Origin: JAUIAI01 sp963732405
GTDB taxonomy: Bacteria; Pseudomonadota; Gammaproteobacteria; Burkholderiales; Burkholderiaceae_E
Direction: 5' to 3'
Assembly: GCA_963732405.1 (NCBI GenBank)
Contig: CAVSZG010000006.1
Coordinates: forward strand, 62,001-126,000
DNA length: 64,000 nt
Shown here: in pieces, positions 45,035-54,543 of the stretch
Numbering within the stretch: the stretch's first letter is position 1
Layout: every line of letters starts with the position of its first letter
Notes under the pieces: generated by a model
What the model saw: the letters and a program-made list of their open reading frames with translations, nothing else
The model's database searches: none
What the model was told of the DNA's origin: nothing
Position numbers and translations under genes: made by a program

Positions 45035-47035
45035 ATGCGCCATTCGAATCCGCCCTTTCACGCCCGCTGCCACCGGTTCGCCGTCCCGTTTGCGGCCTCG
45101 TTCATTGCCGCTGCCCTGTCCGGCTGTGGCGGCTCCTCGCCCACCGATTTCCAGACGGATCCTGCCGTTACCCCAGCCCCGGCCCCAGCTCCGGTAAAGG
45201 CGAGCGACACGATTGCGTTTCGTTGGAATCAGGTGCTGCTCGAGGCCATCCGAAACGATCTGGCGCGCCCGCCCGTGCATGCGCGCAATCTGTTCCATTT
45301 GTCCGCGGCCATGTATGACATCTGGGCCCAGGCCGATACGCGGGCCAGTCCCTACCTGCTCGGGCAACAGCGACTGGGCGTCGATTGCACGACAGCGGTG
45401 CCGAACGAAGGTGGTCGCATCGACATGGACCGTGCCATCAGCTATGCCGCCTACCGCCTGATCGAGCATCGCTTCGGCGCTTCACCAGGGGCAGCCACCA
45501 TTCGGCGGCAAGCGGACGCATTGATGAGCACACTCGGCCTGGATCCCGAGGATCGGTCGACCGACCGACAGCGCGACGCTGCCGTGGCGCTCGGTAATGA
45601 CGTCGCCGCGTGTTACATCGCGCTCGGTCTGGCCGATGGCGCAAACGAGGCCAACGACTATGCGAATCAGCACTACAGGCCGGTCAATCCGCCGCTGGTG
45701 CCTGCGCAGCCGGGCAATGCGTCGATCATCGATCCGGATCGATGGCAGTCGTTGTCATTGCCGCAGTTCATCGACCAGGCGGGCAACCCCGTGATTGGTG
45801 TGCCCGCGTTCGTGGGTGCCGAGTGGGGACGGGTGGCGCCCTTCGCGTTGACTGATGCTGACCGCAGCGTGTACCGGCGCGATGGCGTCGACTGGCCGGT
45901 GTATCTTGATCCTGGGCCACCGCCCCGTCAGGCCGATGGTCGTTTCGACGATTACCGCTGGCATTACGCGATGGTCGCGCGCTGGGCTGCGCAACTCGAT
46001 CCGGCCGATGGCGTGATGATCGACATCTCGCCAGGTGCGATCGGCAACATCGGGGGTGACTATCTTCGGGCGCCGGTGGATCCGCGTTCGTTCTACCGAG
46101 TGGAGGGCGGCGGCGATCCCGGCATGGGCCGACCGTCGAATCCCGCCACCGGGCAGCCCTATGCGCCGCAGCGCGTGCCACGCGGCGACTACACCCGGGT
46201 GCTGGCCGAGTTCTGGGCCGATGGCCCCGATTCGGAAACCCCGCCGGGTCACTGGTTCGTGATTCTGAACAGCATCGCAGACCCCTTGGCATCCGGGCGA
46301 CCGATGCCGGGCGATAACGAGGATACGACGGCACGCGAATGGCTGCTCAAGGCGTACTTCACGCTCGGCGCGAGCATGCATGATGCAGCGATTGCGGCCT
46401 GGGGCATCAAGGGCTGGTATGACACCGTGCGGCCGATCTCGGCGATTCGCGCCATGGCCGATGCCGGCCAGGGCAGTGATGCGGCGGCACCCGACCATGA
46501 TGTGCGCGGTCTGCCGCTTGAACCCGGTTCGATCGAACGGGTCGAGGCGGGTGATGCGCTCGCCGGTGCCAACGGTGAACATGTGGGCAAGATCAAGCTG
46601 CGCAGCTGGCGCGGTCCGGACGCTATCGGCGCGACGGGTTCAGCGGGCGTGGGCTGGATCCTGGCTGAGCGCTGGTGGCCTTATCAGCGGCCAAGTTTCG
46701 TAACGCCGCCGTTTGCTGGTTATGTATCCGGCCACTCCACCTATTCGAGCGCGGCGGCCACCGTGCTCGAGCAACTCACGGGCGACCCCTACTTTCCTGG
46801 TGGACTCTACGAAGTGCCGATCGACGCGCGCCGGTATCTTGTGTTCGAAGTGGGTCCGAGCCAGTCGATGAAGCTGCAATGGGCGACCTATCGCGACGCG
46901 GCCGATCAATGCAGCCTGTCGCGCATCTGGGGTGGCATTCATCCACCAGCCGATGATCTGCCAGGCCGACGGATCGGTGTGCAGATCGGCGAGAAGGCCG
47001 TGGCGGCAGCGCTTCGCTTGTTTGGCGGTGGCTAG
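45035..47035 (+). CDS. Vanadium-dependent haloperoxidase-like PAP2 lipoprotein
   Basis: Exported protein of 666 aa with a lipobox (AALSGC). The three-part vanadate/phosphate-binding signature is complete: KGWYDTVRP, YVSGHSTYSSA and SRIWGGIHPPADD. This matches the vanadium chloroperoxidase branch of the PAP2 superfamily rather than lipid phosphatases, which are membrane proteins. The final His that anchors vanadate is present. Whether it oxidises halides or is a phosphatase cannot be told from these motifs. ATG 45035 begins the signal peptide; GTG 45008 is an alternative. Convergent with the dehalogenase-like gene. Confidence 0.85.
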   Translation: MRHSNPPFHARCHRFAVPFAASFIAAALSGCGGSSPTDFQTDPAVTPAPAPAPVKASDTIAFRWNQVLLEAIRNDLARPPVHARNLFHLSAAMYDIWAQADTRASPYLLGQQRLGVDCTTAVPNEGGRIDMDRAISYAAYRLIEHRFGASPGAATIRRQADALMSTLGLDPEDRSTDRQRDAAVALGNDVAACYIALGLADGANEANDYANQHYRPVNPPLVPAQPGNASIIDPDRWQSLSLPQFIDQAGNPVIGVPAFVGAEWGRVAPFALTDADRSVYRRDGVDWPVYLDPGPPPRQADGRFDDYRWHYAMVARWAAQLDPADGVMIDISPGAIGNIGGDYLRAPVDPRSFYRVEGGGDPGMGRPSNPATGQPYAPQRVPRGDYTRVLAEFWADGPDSETPPGHWFVILNSIADPLASGRPMPGDNEDTTAREWLLKAYFTLGASMHDAAIAAWGIKGWYDTVRPISAIRAMADAGQGSDAAAPDHDVRGLPLEPGSIERVEAGDALAGANGEHVGKIKLRSWRGPDAIGATGSAGVGWILAERWWPYQRPSFVTPPFAGYVSGHSTYSSAAATVLEQLTGDPYFPGGLYEVPIDARRYLVFEVGPSQSMKLQWATYRDAADQCSLSRIWGGIHPPADDLPGRRIGVQIGEKAVAAALRLFGGG

Positions 47036-47051
47036 CGCAAGGCCGGCCGCA

Positions 47052-47930
47052 TCACCGGAAGAATGCGCGTAGCGCGGCCGCCGTCGCATCGGGCGCCTGT
47101 TCGCTCGGATAATGGCCGCTGGGCAGCGCCTGCATGTCGACGATGTTGGCGCAGTATCGTGGCCATTCGATGCGCGGATCCTGGTATTGCGCCGTGTGAC
47201 TGCGCTCGCCCCACAGGATCAATGCCGGCGCGGTCACTTTGCGACCGGCATCGAAGTCTGCCGTGTCCATCTGCAGGTCGAGCGTGGCCGCGGCGCGGTA
47301 GTCTTCGCACACCGCGTGAATATTCGCAGGCGTGCAGACGCGGATGTATTCGGCGATCTCGGCCTCGGTAAAACCACCTTTGCCCGGCCCCTGGGTCATC
47401 AGCTTGTTGCGGATGTAGAACGCTTCATTGCCGGCAAGCAAGGTCTCCGGAAATCCCCTGGGCTGCGCCATGAACCACCAGTGATACAGGTCCAGCGCCA
47501 TGTGGGGCTCGATATGCGAGAACACGCTGTGCGTGGGCAGGATATCGAGAAAGGCCACCTGGCTCACCCGCTCAGGATGATCGAGCGCCATTCGGAACGC
47601 GGTGCGCGCACCGCGATCATGGCCGGCCAGGCGAAACCGCGTGAAGCCCAGTGCCGCCATCACCTCGACCTGATCGAGTGCCATGCGCCGGAACGTGTAG
47701 TTGGCATGATCGGGCAAACCCTCGGGCTTGCTGCTGTCGCCATAGCCGCGCAGATCGGTGGTGACCACGGTGAAGTCGCGCGCGAGTGTCGGCACGATGC
47801 GCTGCCAGCTCAGTCGGGTGAGCGGGTTGCCATGCAATAGCAGCAGCGGCGGGCCATCGCCGACCACATCACCAACAATGCTCACGTCGGGGTCCGATGT
47901 CGGAATCTTGAAGGGACGCGATTCATTCAT
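47052..47930 (-). CDS. Haloacetate (fluoroacetate) dehalogenase-like alpha/beta hydrolase
   Basis: Cytoplasmic hydrolase of 292 aa. The nucleophile is Asp105 in GHDRGAR rather than Ser, with Arg106 and Arg109 placed as in fluoroacetate dehalogenases. Asp129 (FLDIL) and His273 (SGHYP) complete the triad. The halide pocket residues His150-Trp151 (LYHWW) and Tyr211 (EDYRA) are also present. HGNP forms the oxyanion hole. Together these residues match the haloacetate dehalogenase subgroup well, though epoxide hydrolases share part of the layout. It starts 41 bases from the divergent enolase-superfamily gene. Confidence 0.85.
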   Translation of the reverse strand: MNESRPFKIPTSDPDVSIVGDVVGDGPPLLLLHGNPLTRLSWQRIVPTLARDFTVVTTDLRGYGDSSKPEGLPDHANYTFRRMALDQVEVMAALGFTRFRLAGHDRGARTAFRMALDHPERVSQVAFLDILPTHSVFSHIEPHMALDLYHWWFMAQPRGFPETLLAGNEAFYIRNKLMTQGPGKGGFTEAEIAEYIRVCTPANIHAVCEDYRAAATLDLQMDTADFDAGRKVTAPALILWGERSHTAQYQDPRIEWPRYCANIVDMQALPSGHYPSEQAPDATAAALRAFFR

Positions 47931-47971
47931 GGGGTCAGTGTACGATGCCCCGCATCGTCCTGGAGAAACCT

Positions 47972-49177
47972 GTGAAAATCATTTCCGCTGAAATCTTCGG
48001 TCTCAAACTGAAATTGTCGCCGCGGCATGCCACGGCAGCCGGCTGGCGTCCGATCATTCTCAAACTCACCACCGATGAAGGGCTGGTCGGCATCGGCGAG
48101 GCCGGGCTGGCCTATGGATTGGCCCATAACGGCGCCGTTGGCATGACCCGCGATCTGGTCGAGGCCTTCGTGATCGGCGCCGACCCGCTCGACCGTGAGC
48201 CGATCTGGAACCGTATGCATCGGCACTCGTTCTGGGGCGGTGCCTGCGGGCCGGTGGTCAACGCAGCGATGAGTGCGGTGGACATCGCGCTCTGGGACAT
48301 TGCCGGCAAGGCCTTGAACCAGCCCATCTGGCGTCTGCTCGGCGGCAAGGTCAACCCCGACCTGCGCTGTTATGCAAGCCAGACCCAGTTCGGTTGGGAC
48401 GACGGTCTCTACATGCTGGGCGAGGCCCAGGCCTATGGCGAAGCCGCCCAGCGGGCGGTTGCGCAGGGTTATGACGCGATCAAGGTCGATCCGATCATGC
48501 TCGACGAAAACGGTGCGGTGGAAAATCCGAACCGGCTCAAAGGTGCGCTGGAACGATCGATCGTGCGCCGGGCAACCAGTCGCCTGGCGGCAATTCGCGA
48601 GGCCATCGGCCCCGACATCGACATCATCCTCGAACTGCATTCGCTGACCTCATTGACCGGCGGGCAGCAATTGGCGCAGGCTTGCGCTCAATTCGATCTG
48701 TTCATGGTCGAGGAGGCGGTGAACTACAACTCGGACCAGCCGGCACGCACCCTGAAGCAGCGCATGCCGCACATGCGCATGACCGGCGGCGAACGCATCT
48801 TCACCCGCTGGCAGTACAAACATTATCTCGAAGGCGCAGCCTTCGACATGATCCAGCCCGATTTCTGCCTGGTTGGTGGCATCTCGGAGGGCCGCAAGAT
48901 CTGCGACATGGCACACGCCTATGAAGTCACCGTGCAAGGCCATGTGTGCGGCTCACCGATCTCAACCGCCGCGGCCCGTCATATCGAAACCTCGATTCCC
49001 AACTTCCAGATCCATGAGCATCATGTGTATTCAACGCTCGAAAACAACCGGCATATCTGCCTGCAGGATCCCCAGCCTGTTAACGGCCGCTATCAGGTGG
49101 ATGACGCGCCGGGTCTGGGCCTGGACCTGAATGAAGAATTCGTGCGCAAGCACGCGACCACGACGATCAAACTCTGA
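47972..49177 (+). CDS. Enolase-superfamily enzyme (mandelate racemase/muconate lactonising type)
   Basis: Acid-sugar dehydratase or racemase-like protein, 401 aa. GTG 47972 has GGAGA five bases upstream. The N-terminal capping domain begins IISAEIFGLKLKL. In the barrel, IKVDP supplies the first catalytic Lys, and the metal ligands are in ELHS, EEAV and GGER. A His is found in QGHVCGSP. The last pair suggests the mandelate-racemase subgroup, where such enzymes dehydrate sugar acids. It diverges from the dehalogenase-like gene and converges with the set C importer. The substrate is not predictable by sight. Confidence 0.9.
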   Translation: MKIISAEIFGLKLKLSPRHATAAGWRPIILKLTTDEGLVGIGEAGLAYGLAHNGAVGMTRDLVEAFVIGADPLDREPIWNRMHRHSFWGGACGPVVNAAMSAVDIALWDIAGKALNQPIWRLLGGKVNPDLRCYASQTQFGWDDGLYMLGEAQAYGEAAQRAVAQGYDAIKVDPIMLDENGAVENPNRLKGALERSIVRRATSRLAAIREAIGPDIDIILELHSLTSLTGGQQLAQACAQFDLFMVEEAVNYNSDQPARTLKQRMPHMRMTGGERIFTRWQYKHYLEGAAFDMIQPDFCLVGGISEGRKICDMAHAYEVTVQGHVCGSPISTAAARHIETSIPNFQIHEHHVYSTLENNRHICLQDPQPVNGRYQVDDAPGLGLDLNEEFVRKHATTTIKL

Positions 49178-49197
49178 CGGGCGCGCGACAACAGTCC

Positions 49198-49989
49198 TCA
49201 GTCAACATCCACCTCAGGCATGGCTGAAATCAGGGTGCGCGCATAGTCCGAGGCCGGGGCATCGAACACGGCCTGCGTTTCGCCTTGTTCGATGATCCGG
49301 CCCTGCCAGATCAGCGCGACCCGGTCACAGACATAGCGGATGACGCCAAGGTCATGACTGATGAACAGATAGGTCAGGCCCAGTCTCGCCTGCAGATCGG
49401 CCAGCAGGTTCAGCACCTGCGCCTGCACGCTCACATCCAGCGCGCTGGTGGGTTCGTCCAGCAGCACCATATCCGGGTTGCAGGCCAGGGCACGGGCGAT
49501 GCCGATGCGCTGACGCTGACCACCCGAAAACTCGTGCGGGTAGCGGTGTAGATGTTGCGGACCCAGACCCACAAGATCCAGCAGTTCGGCCGCACGATCG
49601 CTGCGCTGGCGGCGGTCAAGGCCAAGGGTGGCGGCATGAATGACCATCGGCTCGGTCACGATGTCATGCACCGACATGCGCGGATTGAGGCTGGCGAACG
49701 GGTCCTGGAACACGATCTGGATGCGCGCGCGCATCGCCCGCAGCGCGGCCGGCGAGAGTGTGGCGAAATCCTGCCCGTCAAACAGGATGCTCCCCGAGGT
49801 CGGGGCTTCCAGCCGAAGCACAAGCCGGGTCAGTGTCGTCTTGCCTGAGCCGCTTTCACCAACCAGTCCGACACTCTCGCCCTTGCGCACCGCCAGCGAC
49901 ACATCGTCCAGCGCGGTGACCGGGGCGGAGGTGCCGAAGATTCCCTTCCTGCCAGGATAGATTCGAGTGACATTGCGGACTTCAAGCAT
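49198..49989 (-). CDS. ABC transporter ATPase, DppF type, short (set C)
   Basis: ATPase of 263 aa. Walker A GESGSGKTT, Q-loop IVFQDPFASLNP, signature FSGGQRQRIGIARAL, Walker B MVLLDEPTSALD and H-loop FISHDLG are complete. It ends soon after DYARTLISAMPEVD, lacking the C-terminal cysteine-containing oligopeptide extension found in the other ATPases of this window. ATG 49989 overlaps the stop of the upstream ATPase gene by eight bases. Last gene of the operon that begins with iclR at 59209. Confidence 0.93.
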   Translation of the reverse strand: MLEVRNVTRIYPGRKGIFGTSAPVTALDDVSLAVRKGESVGLVGESGSGKTTLTRLVLRLEAPTSGSILFDGQDFATLSPAALRAMRARIQIVFQDPFASLNPRMSVHDIVTEPMVIHAATLGLDRRQRSDRAAELLDLVGLGPQHLHRYPHEFSGGQRQRIGIARALACNPDMVLLDEPTSALDVSVQAQVLNLLADLQARLGLTYLFISHDLGVIRYVCDRVALIWQGRIIEQGETQAVFDAPASDYARTLISAMPEVDVD

Positions 49990-50971
49990 CGGCGGCCCCG
50001 GCGTGATGGCAGGCAACGCGGTGGCCCGCGCCCGCCAGACCCGGCAAGGTGGTGCAGACCGCCGACGCGCGCGAGCAGCGCGGCGCAAACCGACAGCCGG
50101 CCGGTGGGGTGATCAGGTTGGGCACCGTTCCTGCAAGCCCGCGCAGTCCGCCGCGCGGTGTGCTTCTGGTCGGGATGGCAGCGAGCAGGGCCCGGGTGTA
50201 GGGATGCGCCGGCGCCTTCAACACATCACGCACGGTGCCGCTTTCGACGATATTGCCGGCATACATCACCGCGACATGGGTGCAGCTTTGCGCCACAACG
50301 CCCAGGTTGTGGGTGATCATCACGACGCCCATGTCGAATTCGTGCACCATGCCGCGGATCAGCGCCAGGATCTGCGCCTGGACACTGACATCCAGTGCGG
50401 TTGTCGGTTCGTCTGCGATCAGCAGATCCGGTTGGCCGATCAGCGCCATGGCAATCAGCACCCGCTGGCGCATCCCGCCGGAAAAATGATGCGGATAATC
50501 ATTGAGCCGGTTTGCGGCGTTGGCGATCCCGACCTTGTCCAGCATGCCGACCGCCAGCCTGCGGGCGGCGGCTCGCCCACCACCGGACAGCACTGCCGGC
50601 TTGCGGCGCGCCGCCGACAGCGCGACATCAACCAGCTGCGTGCCGATGGTGAACGCGGGGTTGAGGTTGGTGGTCGGATCCTGAAAGATCATCCCGATTC
50701 TTGTCCCGCGCAGTGCGGCCATCTGCGCCTGCGGCATGCTCAGCAAGTCCTGTCCTTCAAACCGGATCGCACCGCGCAGATAACGCCCTGGCGGGGTCGG
50801 TACCAGGCGCGATACCGACAGCCCGGTCAACGACTTGCCGCAGCCTGTCTCGCCCACCAGACCCCATACCTGTCGCCGTTCGACGGACAATTCGATTCCG
50901 TTGAGCACATGCGCCTCGCCGTCGAAACTGCGCATGGCCAGGTGCAGGTCGGCGATTTCCAGCAAGGCCAT
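49982..50971 (-). CDS. ABC transporter ATPase, DppD type (set C)
   Basis: ATPase of 329 aa. Walker A GETGCGKSL, Q-loop MIFQDPTTNLNP, signature FSGGMRQRVLIAMAL, Walker B LLIADEPTTALD and H-loop MITHNLG. The C-terminal cysteine region is present (GCRFAPRCSRA, then VACHH). The start at 50971 overlaps the permease stop by one base. A longer frame upstream lies within the permease gene and was rejected. Confidence 0.93.
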   Translation of the reverse strand: MALLEIADLHLAMRSFDGEAHVLNGIELSVERRQVWGLVGETGCGKSLTGLSVSRLVPTPPGRYLRGAIRFEGQDLLSMPQAQMAALRGTRIGMIFQDPTTNLNPAFTIGTQLVDVALSAARRKPAVLSGGGRAAARRLAVGMLDKVGIANAANRLNDYPHHFSGGMRQRVLIAMALIGQPDLLIADEPTTALDVSVQAQILALIRGMVHEFDMGVVMITHNLGVVAQSCTHVAVMYAGNIVESGTVRDVLKAPAHPYTRALLAAIPTRSTPRGGLRGLAGTVPNLITPPAGCRFAPRCSRASAVCTTLPGLAGAGHRVACHHAGAADA

Positions 50972-51846
50972 CAACGTCGCGCCCGCGGATCGAGCACATC
51001 GCGCAACCCGTCGCCCAGCAGATTGAAGCCGAAGATCGCGACAAACATGGCCAGGCCCGGAAAGACCGCCGTCCACCAGACATCGGGCATGTAGCTGCGT
51101 GAGATCGACAACAGCGTGCCCCATTCCGGTGTCGGGGGTCGCACGCCGATCCCGATGAACCCCAGGCTTGCCACGGTCAGGATCGCGAAGCCCATGTCAA
51201 GAGACATCTTGACCACGATGGGCGAGATGATGTTGGGCATGACATGGCGAAACAACACCCGGGCCGGGCTCGCGCCCATGGCGCGCGCAGCGGTGACATA
51301 AACCTCTTCCTTGCGCGCAATGACCTCGCCGCGCACCAGTCGCGCATAACCTGGCCACCAGGCGAGTGCGATGGCGATCACCATGTTCGTGAGCCCCGGA
51401 CCGAGCGCCGCCGCAACTGCCATGGCAAGGATCAGCCCCGGCACCACCAGCTTCAGATCGGCCAGCCGCATCAGGATCTCGTCGGTCCAGCCGCCGACGA
51501 ACCCGGCGATCGCGCCGACCAGCGTGCCCACGAGGGTGCCGGCCAGCACCACGCCCAGACCGGCCAGTACCGAGACCCGCGTTCCGGCCAGCACCAGACT
51601 CAGCACGTCCTGGCCCAGCTCGTTCGTTCCGAAAGGATGCGCCAGCGACGGCGGGCGAAAGCGGTTCGCCGTATCCACTGCGCCAGCGATATGCTCGGGG
51701 AACGGTGCGATCGAGGATCCGATCACCGCGATCACCAATATCGACAGGACCAGCACGGCACCCAGCATCGACAGTCCCGACTGGCGGAACCGGAACAAGC
51801 CGCGGCGAACGGCAAGGATGCGGGCACTGTCGCTTGCCTGGCTCAT
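50971..51846 (-). CDS. ABC transporter permease, DppC type (set C)
   Basis: Permease of 291 aa. It has SLAHPFGTNELGQDVLSLV, the coupling loop EVYVTAARAMGASPARV and the C-terminal LGFIGIGVRPPTPEWG. ATG 51846 overlaps the DppB stop (ATGA). About five membrane helices are seen. Normal in every respect. Confidence 0.93.
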   Translation of the reverse strand: MSQASDSARILAVRRGLFRFRQSGLSMLGAVLVLSILVIAVIGSSIAPFPEHIAGAVDTANRFRPPSLAHPFGTNELGQDVLSLVLAGTRVSVLAGLGVVLAGTLVGTLVGAIAGFVGGWTDEILMRLADLKLVVPGLILAMAVAAALGPGLTNMVIAIALAWWPGYARLVRGEVIARKEEVYVTAARAMGASPARVLFRHVMPNIISPIVVKMSLDMGFAILTVASLGFIGIGVRPPTPEWGTLLSISRSYMPDVWWTAVFPGLAMFVAIFGFNLLGDGLRDVLDPRARR

Positions 51847-52850
51847 GTGTAGCGCACTTTGGGATTGATGACCCCATACAGGACATCGACCAGCAGATTG
51901 GCCAGCATGAACAGCAGCCCGATGACCAGCGCCACGCCGACCACCGGCATGAAATCCTGCGAGATGATCGCCTGCGTGGCGTACAGGCCGATGCCCGGCC
52001 AGTCGAAAACGGTTTCGACCAGCACGGTGCCGCCCAGCAGCCAGCCGAAATAAAGACCGATCACGGTGAGCGTTGCGGAAACGGCGTTCTTCGCAACGTA
52101 TTTGAAAACGATCAGCCCTGGCGACAGGCCCAGGGCGCGGGCCGTCATTACGTAGTCCTGCTGCAAGACCTCGATGGTCGAGGCGCGCATCATGCGCATG
52201 ATGGTGGCCAGTGGTGACAGGCACATGGCAATGGCAGGCAGGGCCAGGTGGCGGCAGGCGGTGGCCAGGGCCTCCCAGTCGTGGGCGAGCAGGGCATCGA
52301 GTGTCAGGAAGCCGGTGACGGTCGGCGGCGGTTCCAGGATGATCGGAAAGCGCCCGCCCAGTGGCAGCCAGGACAGCCACATCGCAAAGGCCAGTTGCAA
52401 GAGCAGTCCCAGAAAAAAGCGGGGCATTGAGATCGCCGCCAGGGCGACGATCCGGCCGGTATAGTCCGGCCAGCGGTTGCGCCAGACGGCAGCGGCCAGG
52501 CCCGAGGGGATGCCGAATCCGACGGCCAGCACCATGGCGGCCAGCACCAGTTCGAGTGTGGCTGGCAGATAGGTACTCAGGTCTTGCAGCACCGGCCTGC
52601 GGGAGAAGATCGACATTCCCAGGTTGCCTTGCAGCAGCCCGGTCAGATAGCGCCAGTATTGAATCGCCACCGGCTGGTCCAGGCCGAATTCCCGCGTATA
52701 GGCGGCGATCTCGGCCGCCGTTGCATTGGGGCCGGCCGCCAGTCCGACCGGATCACCCGGCAACAGACGGGCAATCACGAACATCATCACCGTCAGGCCG
52801 AACAGTACCGGCACCAGCAGCAAGAGCCGTCGCAGCACAAAACGCAGCAT
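51843..52850 (-). CDS. ABC transporter permease, DppB type (set C)
   Basis: Permease of 335 aa beginning FVLRRLLLLVPVLFGLTVM, with ARLLPGDPVGLAAG, the coupling loop DYVMTARALGLSPGLI and FDWPGIGLYATQAI near the end. ATG 52850 is taken as start because the family begins there; an upstream frame adds 14 unlikely residues. It lies 63 bases after the stop of the frameshifted binding protein. Confidence 0.93.
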   Translation of the reverse strand: MLRFVLRRLLLLVPVLFGLTVMMFVIARLLPGDPVGLAAGPNATAAEIAAYTREFGLDQPVAIQYWRYLTGLLQGNLGMSIFSRRPVLQDLSTYLPATLELVLAAMVLAVGFGIPSGLAAAVWRNRWPDYTGRIVALAAISMPRFFLGLLLQLAFAMWLSWLPLGGRFPIILEPPPTVTGFLTLDALLAHDWEALATACRHLALPAIAMCLSPLATIMRMMRASTIEVLQQDYVMTARALGLSPGLIVFKYVAKNAVSATLTVIGLYFGWLLGGTVLVETVFDWPGIGLYATQAIISQDFMPVVGVALVIGLLFMLANLLVDVLYGVINPKVRYT

Positions 52851-52913
52851 CGTGATCCCGTCAAATTCATTGCCCCGGGCGAGCCGCCGCACCGGGTCCG
52901 TCGAGAAACCAGG

Positions 52914-54493
52914 TCAGACCGAAAGCCCGTGGCATTCAATCGCGTTCGACGCGACAGGGGTAAACGTGAAACCCTTCACGCTGTCGCGCAGTCCCAGCTT
53001 GCGCCGCTCCAGCACGCCGAAGATGTCGGGCGCATCGTCGACGATGGCCTTTTGCATCTGACCATAGATCGCCTTGCGCCGGGCAGGGTCGGTTTCCTTG
53101 CGCCCGGCCTCGATCAACGCGTCGACCTCGGGGTTCTTGTAGACGGCGTTCTGCCAACCCCCGTTGCGCGACGAATGATAGGCGGCGAAGGCAATGTTGT
53201 CGGGGTCGCCATAATTCGCCGTCTGATACACGGGGAACAGGTCGGGGAAGGTCTCGGGCGATGCGCAGGCCGCCACCATGTCGGGCCAGAGCATCGGCTG
53301 GATCTCCAGATTGATGTTCAAGCGCCTTGAGACTGTCCAGCATGATCAGTGCCCAGCGGCGCTGCTGTTCCAGCCCGTTGACATGCACCATCTTCAGTGT
53401 GATGCCGCCGTTGGGATGTTTGGATTTCGCCAGATGTTCCCTGGCCTTGTCGAGGTTCTGGCGATAGACATTCAGCGCAGGATCATGGCCCATGATCCCG
53501 TTCGGCAAGCGGGCCGATCATCAGATCGGCATAGCCTGCGGCATCGACGATGGCCTGATAGTTGGTCGCATAGGACACTGCCTTGCGCAACTCGCTATCG
53601 GCCATCGGGCCATGTCGCGTGTTCATCTTGATCGAGAAGGTCCGGTATTCCGGTTCGATCACGCGCACGACACCCGGGCGGTCCTTCAGGCTGTCCATGT
53701 CTTCGGAGGTCAGATCAACTGCAATCTGCACCTCGCCGCGTTGCAGCGCCAGGCGCTGGCTGGCGGTTTCTCGGATGATCTGCCAGATCACACTGGTCAG
53801 GTTGCCCGCGCCGGGTTGCCAGGCGGTTGCCGGACGCTCCAGTTCGTAAAGTGTGCCGGGTTGCGCGCGCTTCACTTTGAAGGGGCCCGACCCGGCGGTA
53901 TTGGCCAGCAGCCAGGCCTGCCCGTCATCGGCGCCCAGATTCGCCTGGACCTGGGCCTTGTTGACGATGAATATCCACGGCAGCACCGCGAGAAACGCGG
54001 CATTGGGCGCCGCCAGGTCGAAGCGCACAGTACCTGCGTCCACCGCCGTTACCTTGCCGGGTTCGACGATCCCGCGGATCATCCAGCTATTGCCTTTGGC
54101 CAGTCGCAAGGCGCGCTCGAAGGAATACACCACGTCTTCGGCGGTGACCCGATCTCCGTTATGAAACTTCGCCCCCGGGTTCAGCTGAAAGGTCCAGGTC
54201 AATCCGTCGGCTGAGGACTGCCAACTCGTGGCCAGCGCGGGTATGGCGTCGGGCGGGTTGCCCGACACCCGGACCAGCGGATCATAGACATTACGAAAGA
54301 AGAAACTGGCCGAATACCCGGTTGCGATGTGTGGATCAAAATTCGGGATGTCCTGCCCGGCGGCGATGACGAGGACCTTGCGCCCTTGCGAAAAAGCGGT
54401 GCTCGGCAGCATCAGGCTGGTCAGCCCCGCGCCGGTGAGGGCCAGCATGGCCCGGCGGGAAAGATGGGAAAGGTCGGTCAGGGGCGAAGTCAT
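52914..54493 (-). pseudogene. ABC transporter substrate-binding protein (set C), two frameshifts in this sequence
   Basis: Family 5 binding protein for set C, corrected length about 525 aa. ATG 54493 has AAGGAG upstream; ATG 54547, overlapping the hyuB stop, is an alternative. An N-terminal SRRAMLALTGAGL signal with two arginines suggests Sec or Tat export. FHNGDRVTAEDVVYSFERAL is the first-lobe landmark. The frame breaks near 53507 (between IGPL and PNGIMGHDP) and near 53322 (between DSLKAL and NINLEIQPM). Each is repaired by removing one T of a TT pair in the CTTG context (minus strand). Identical context at both sites hints at sequencing error. Confidence 0.87.
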
Positions 54494-54543
54494 CGGAATC
54501 TCCTTGCGGGATGGGGTGGCCCTTTGCGGGTCGTCTTCGGGGG

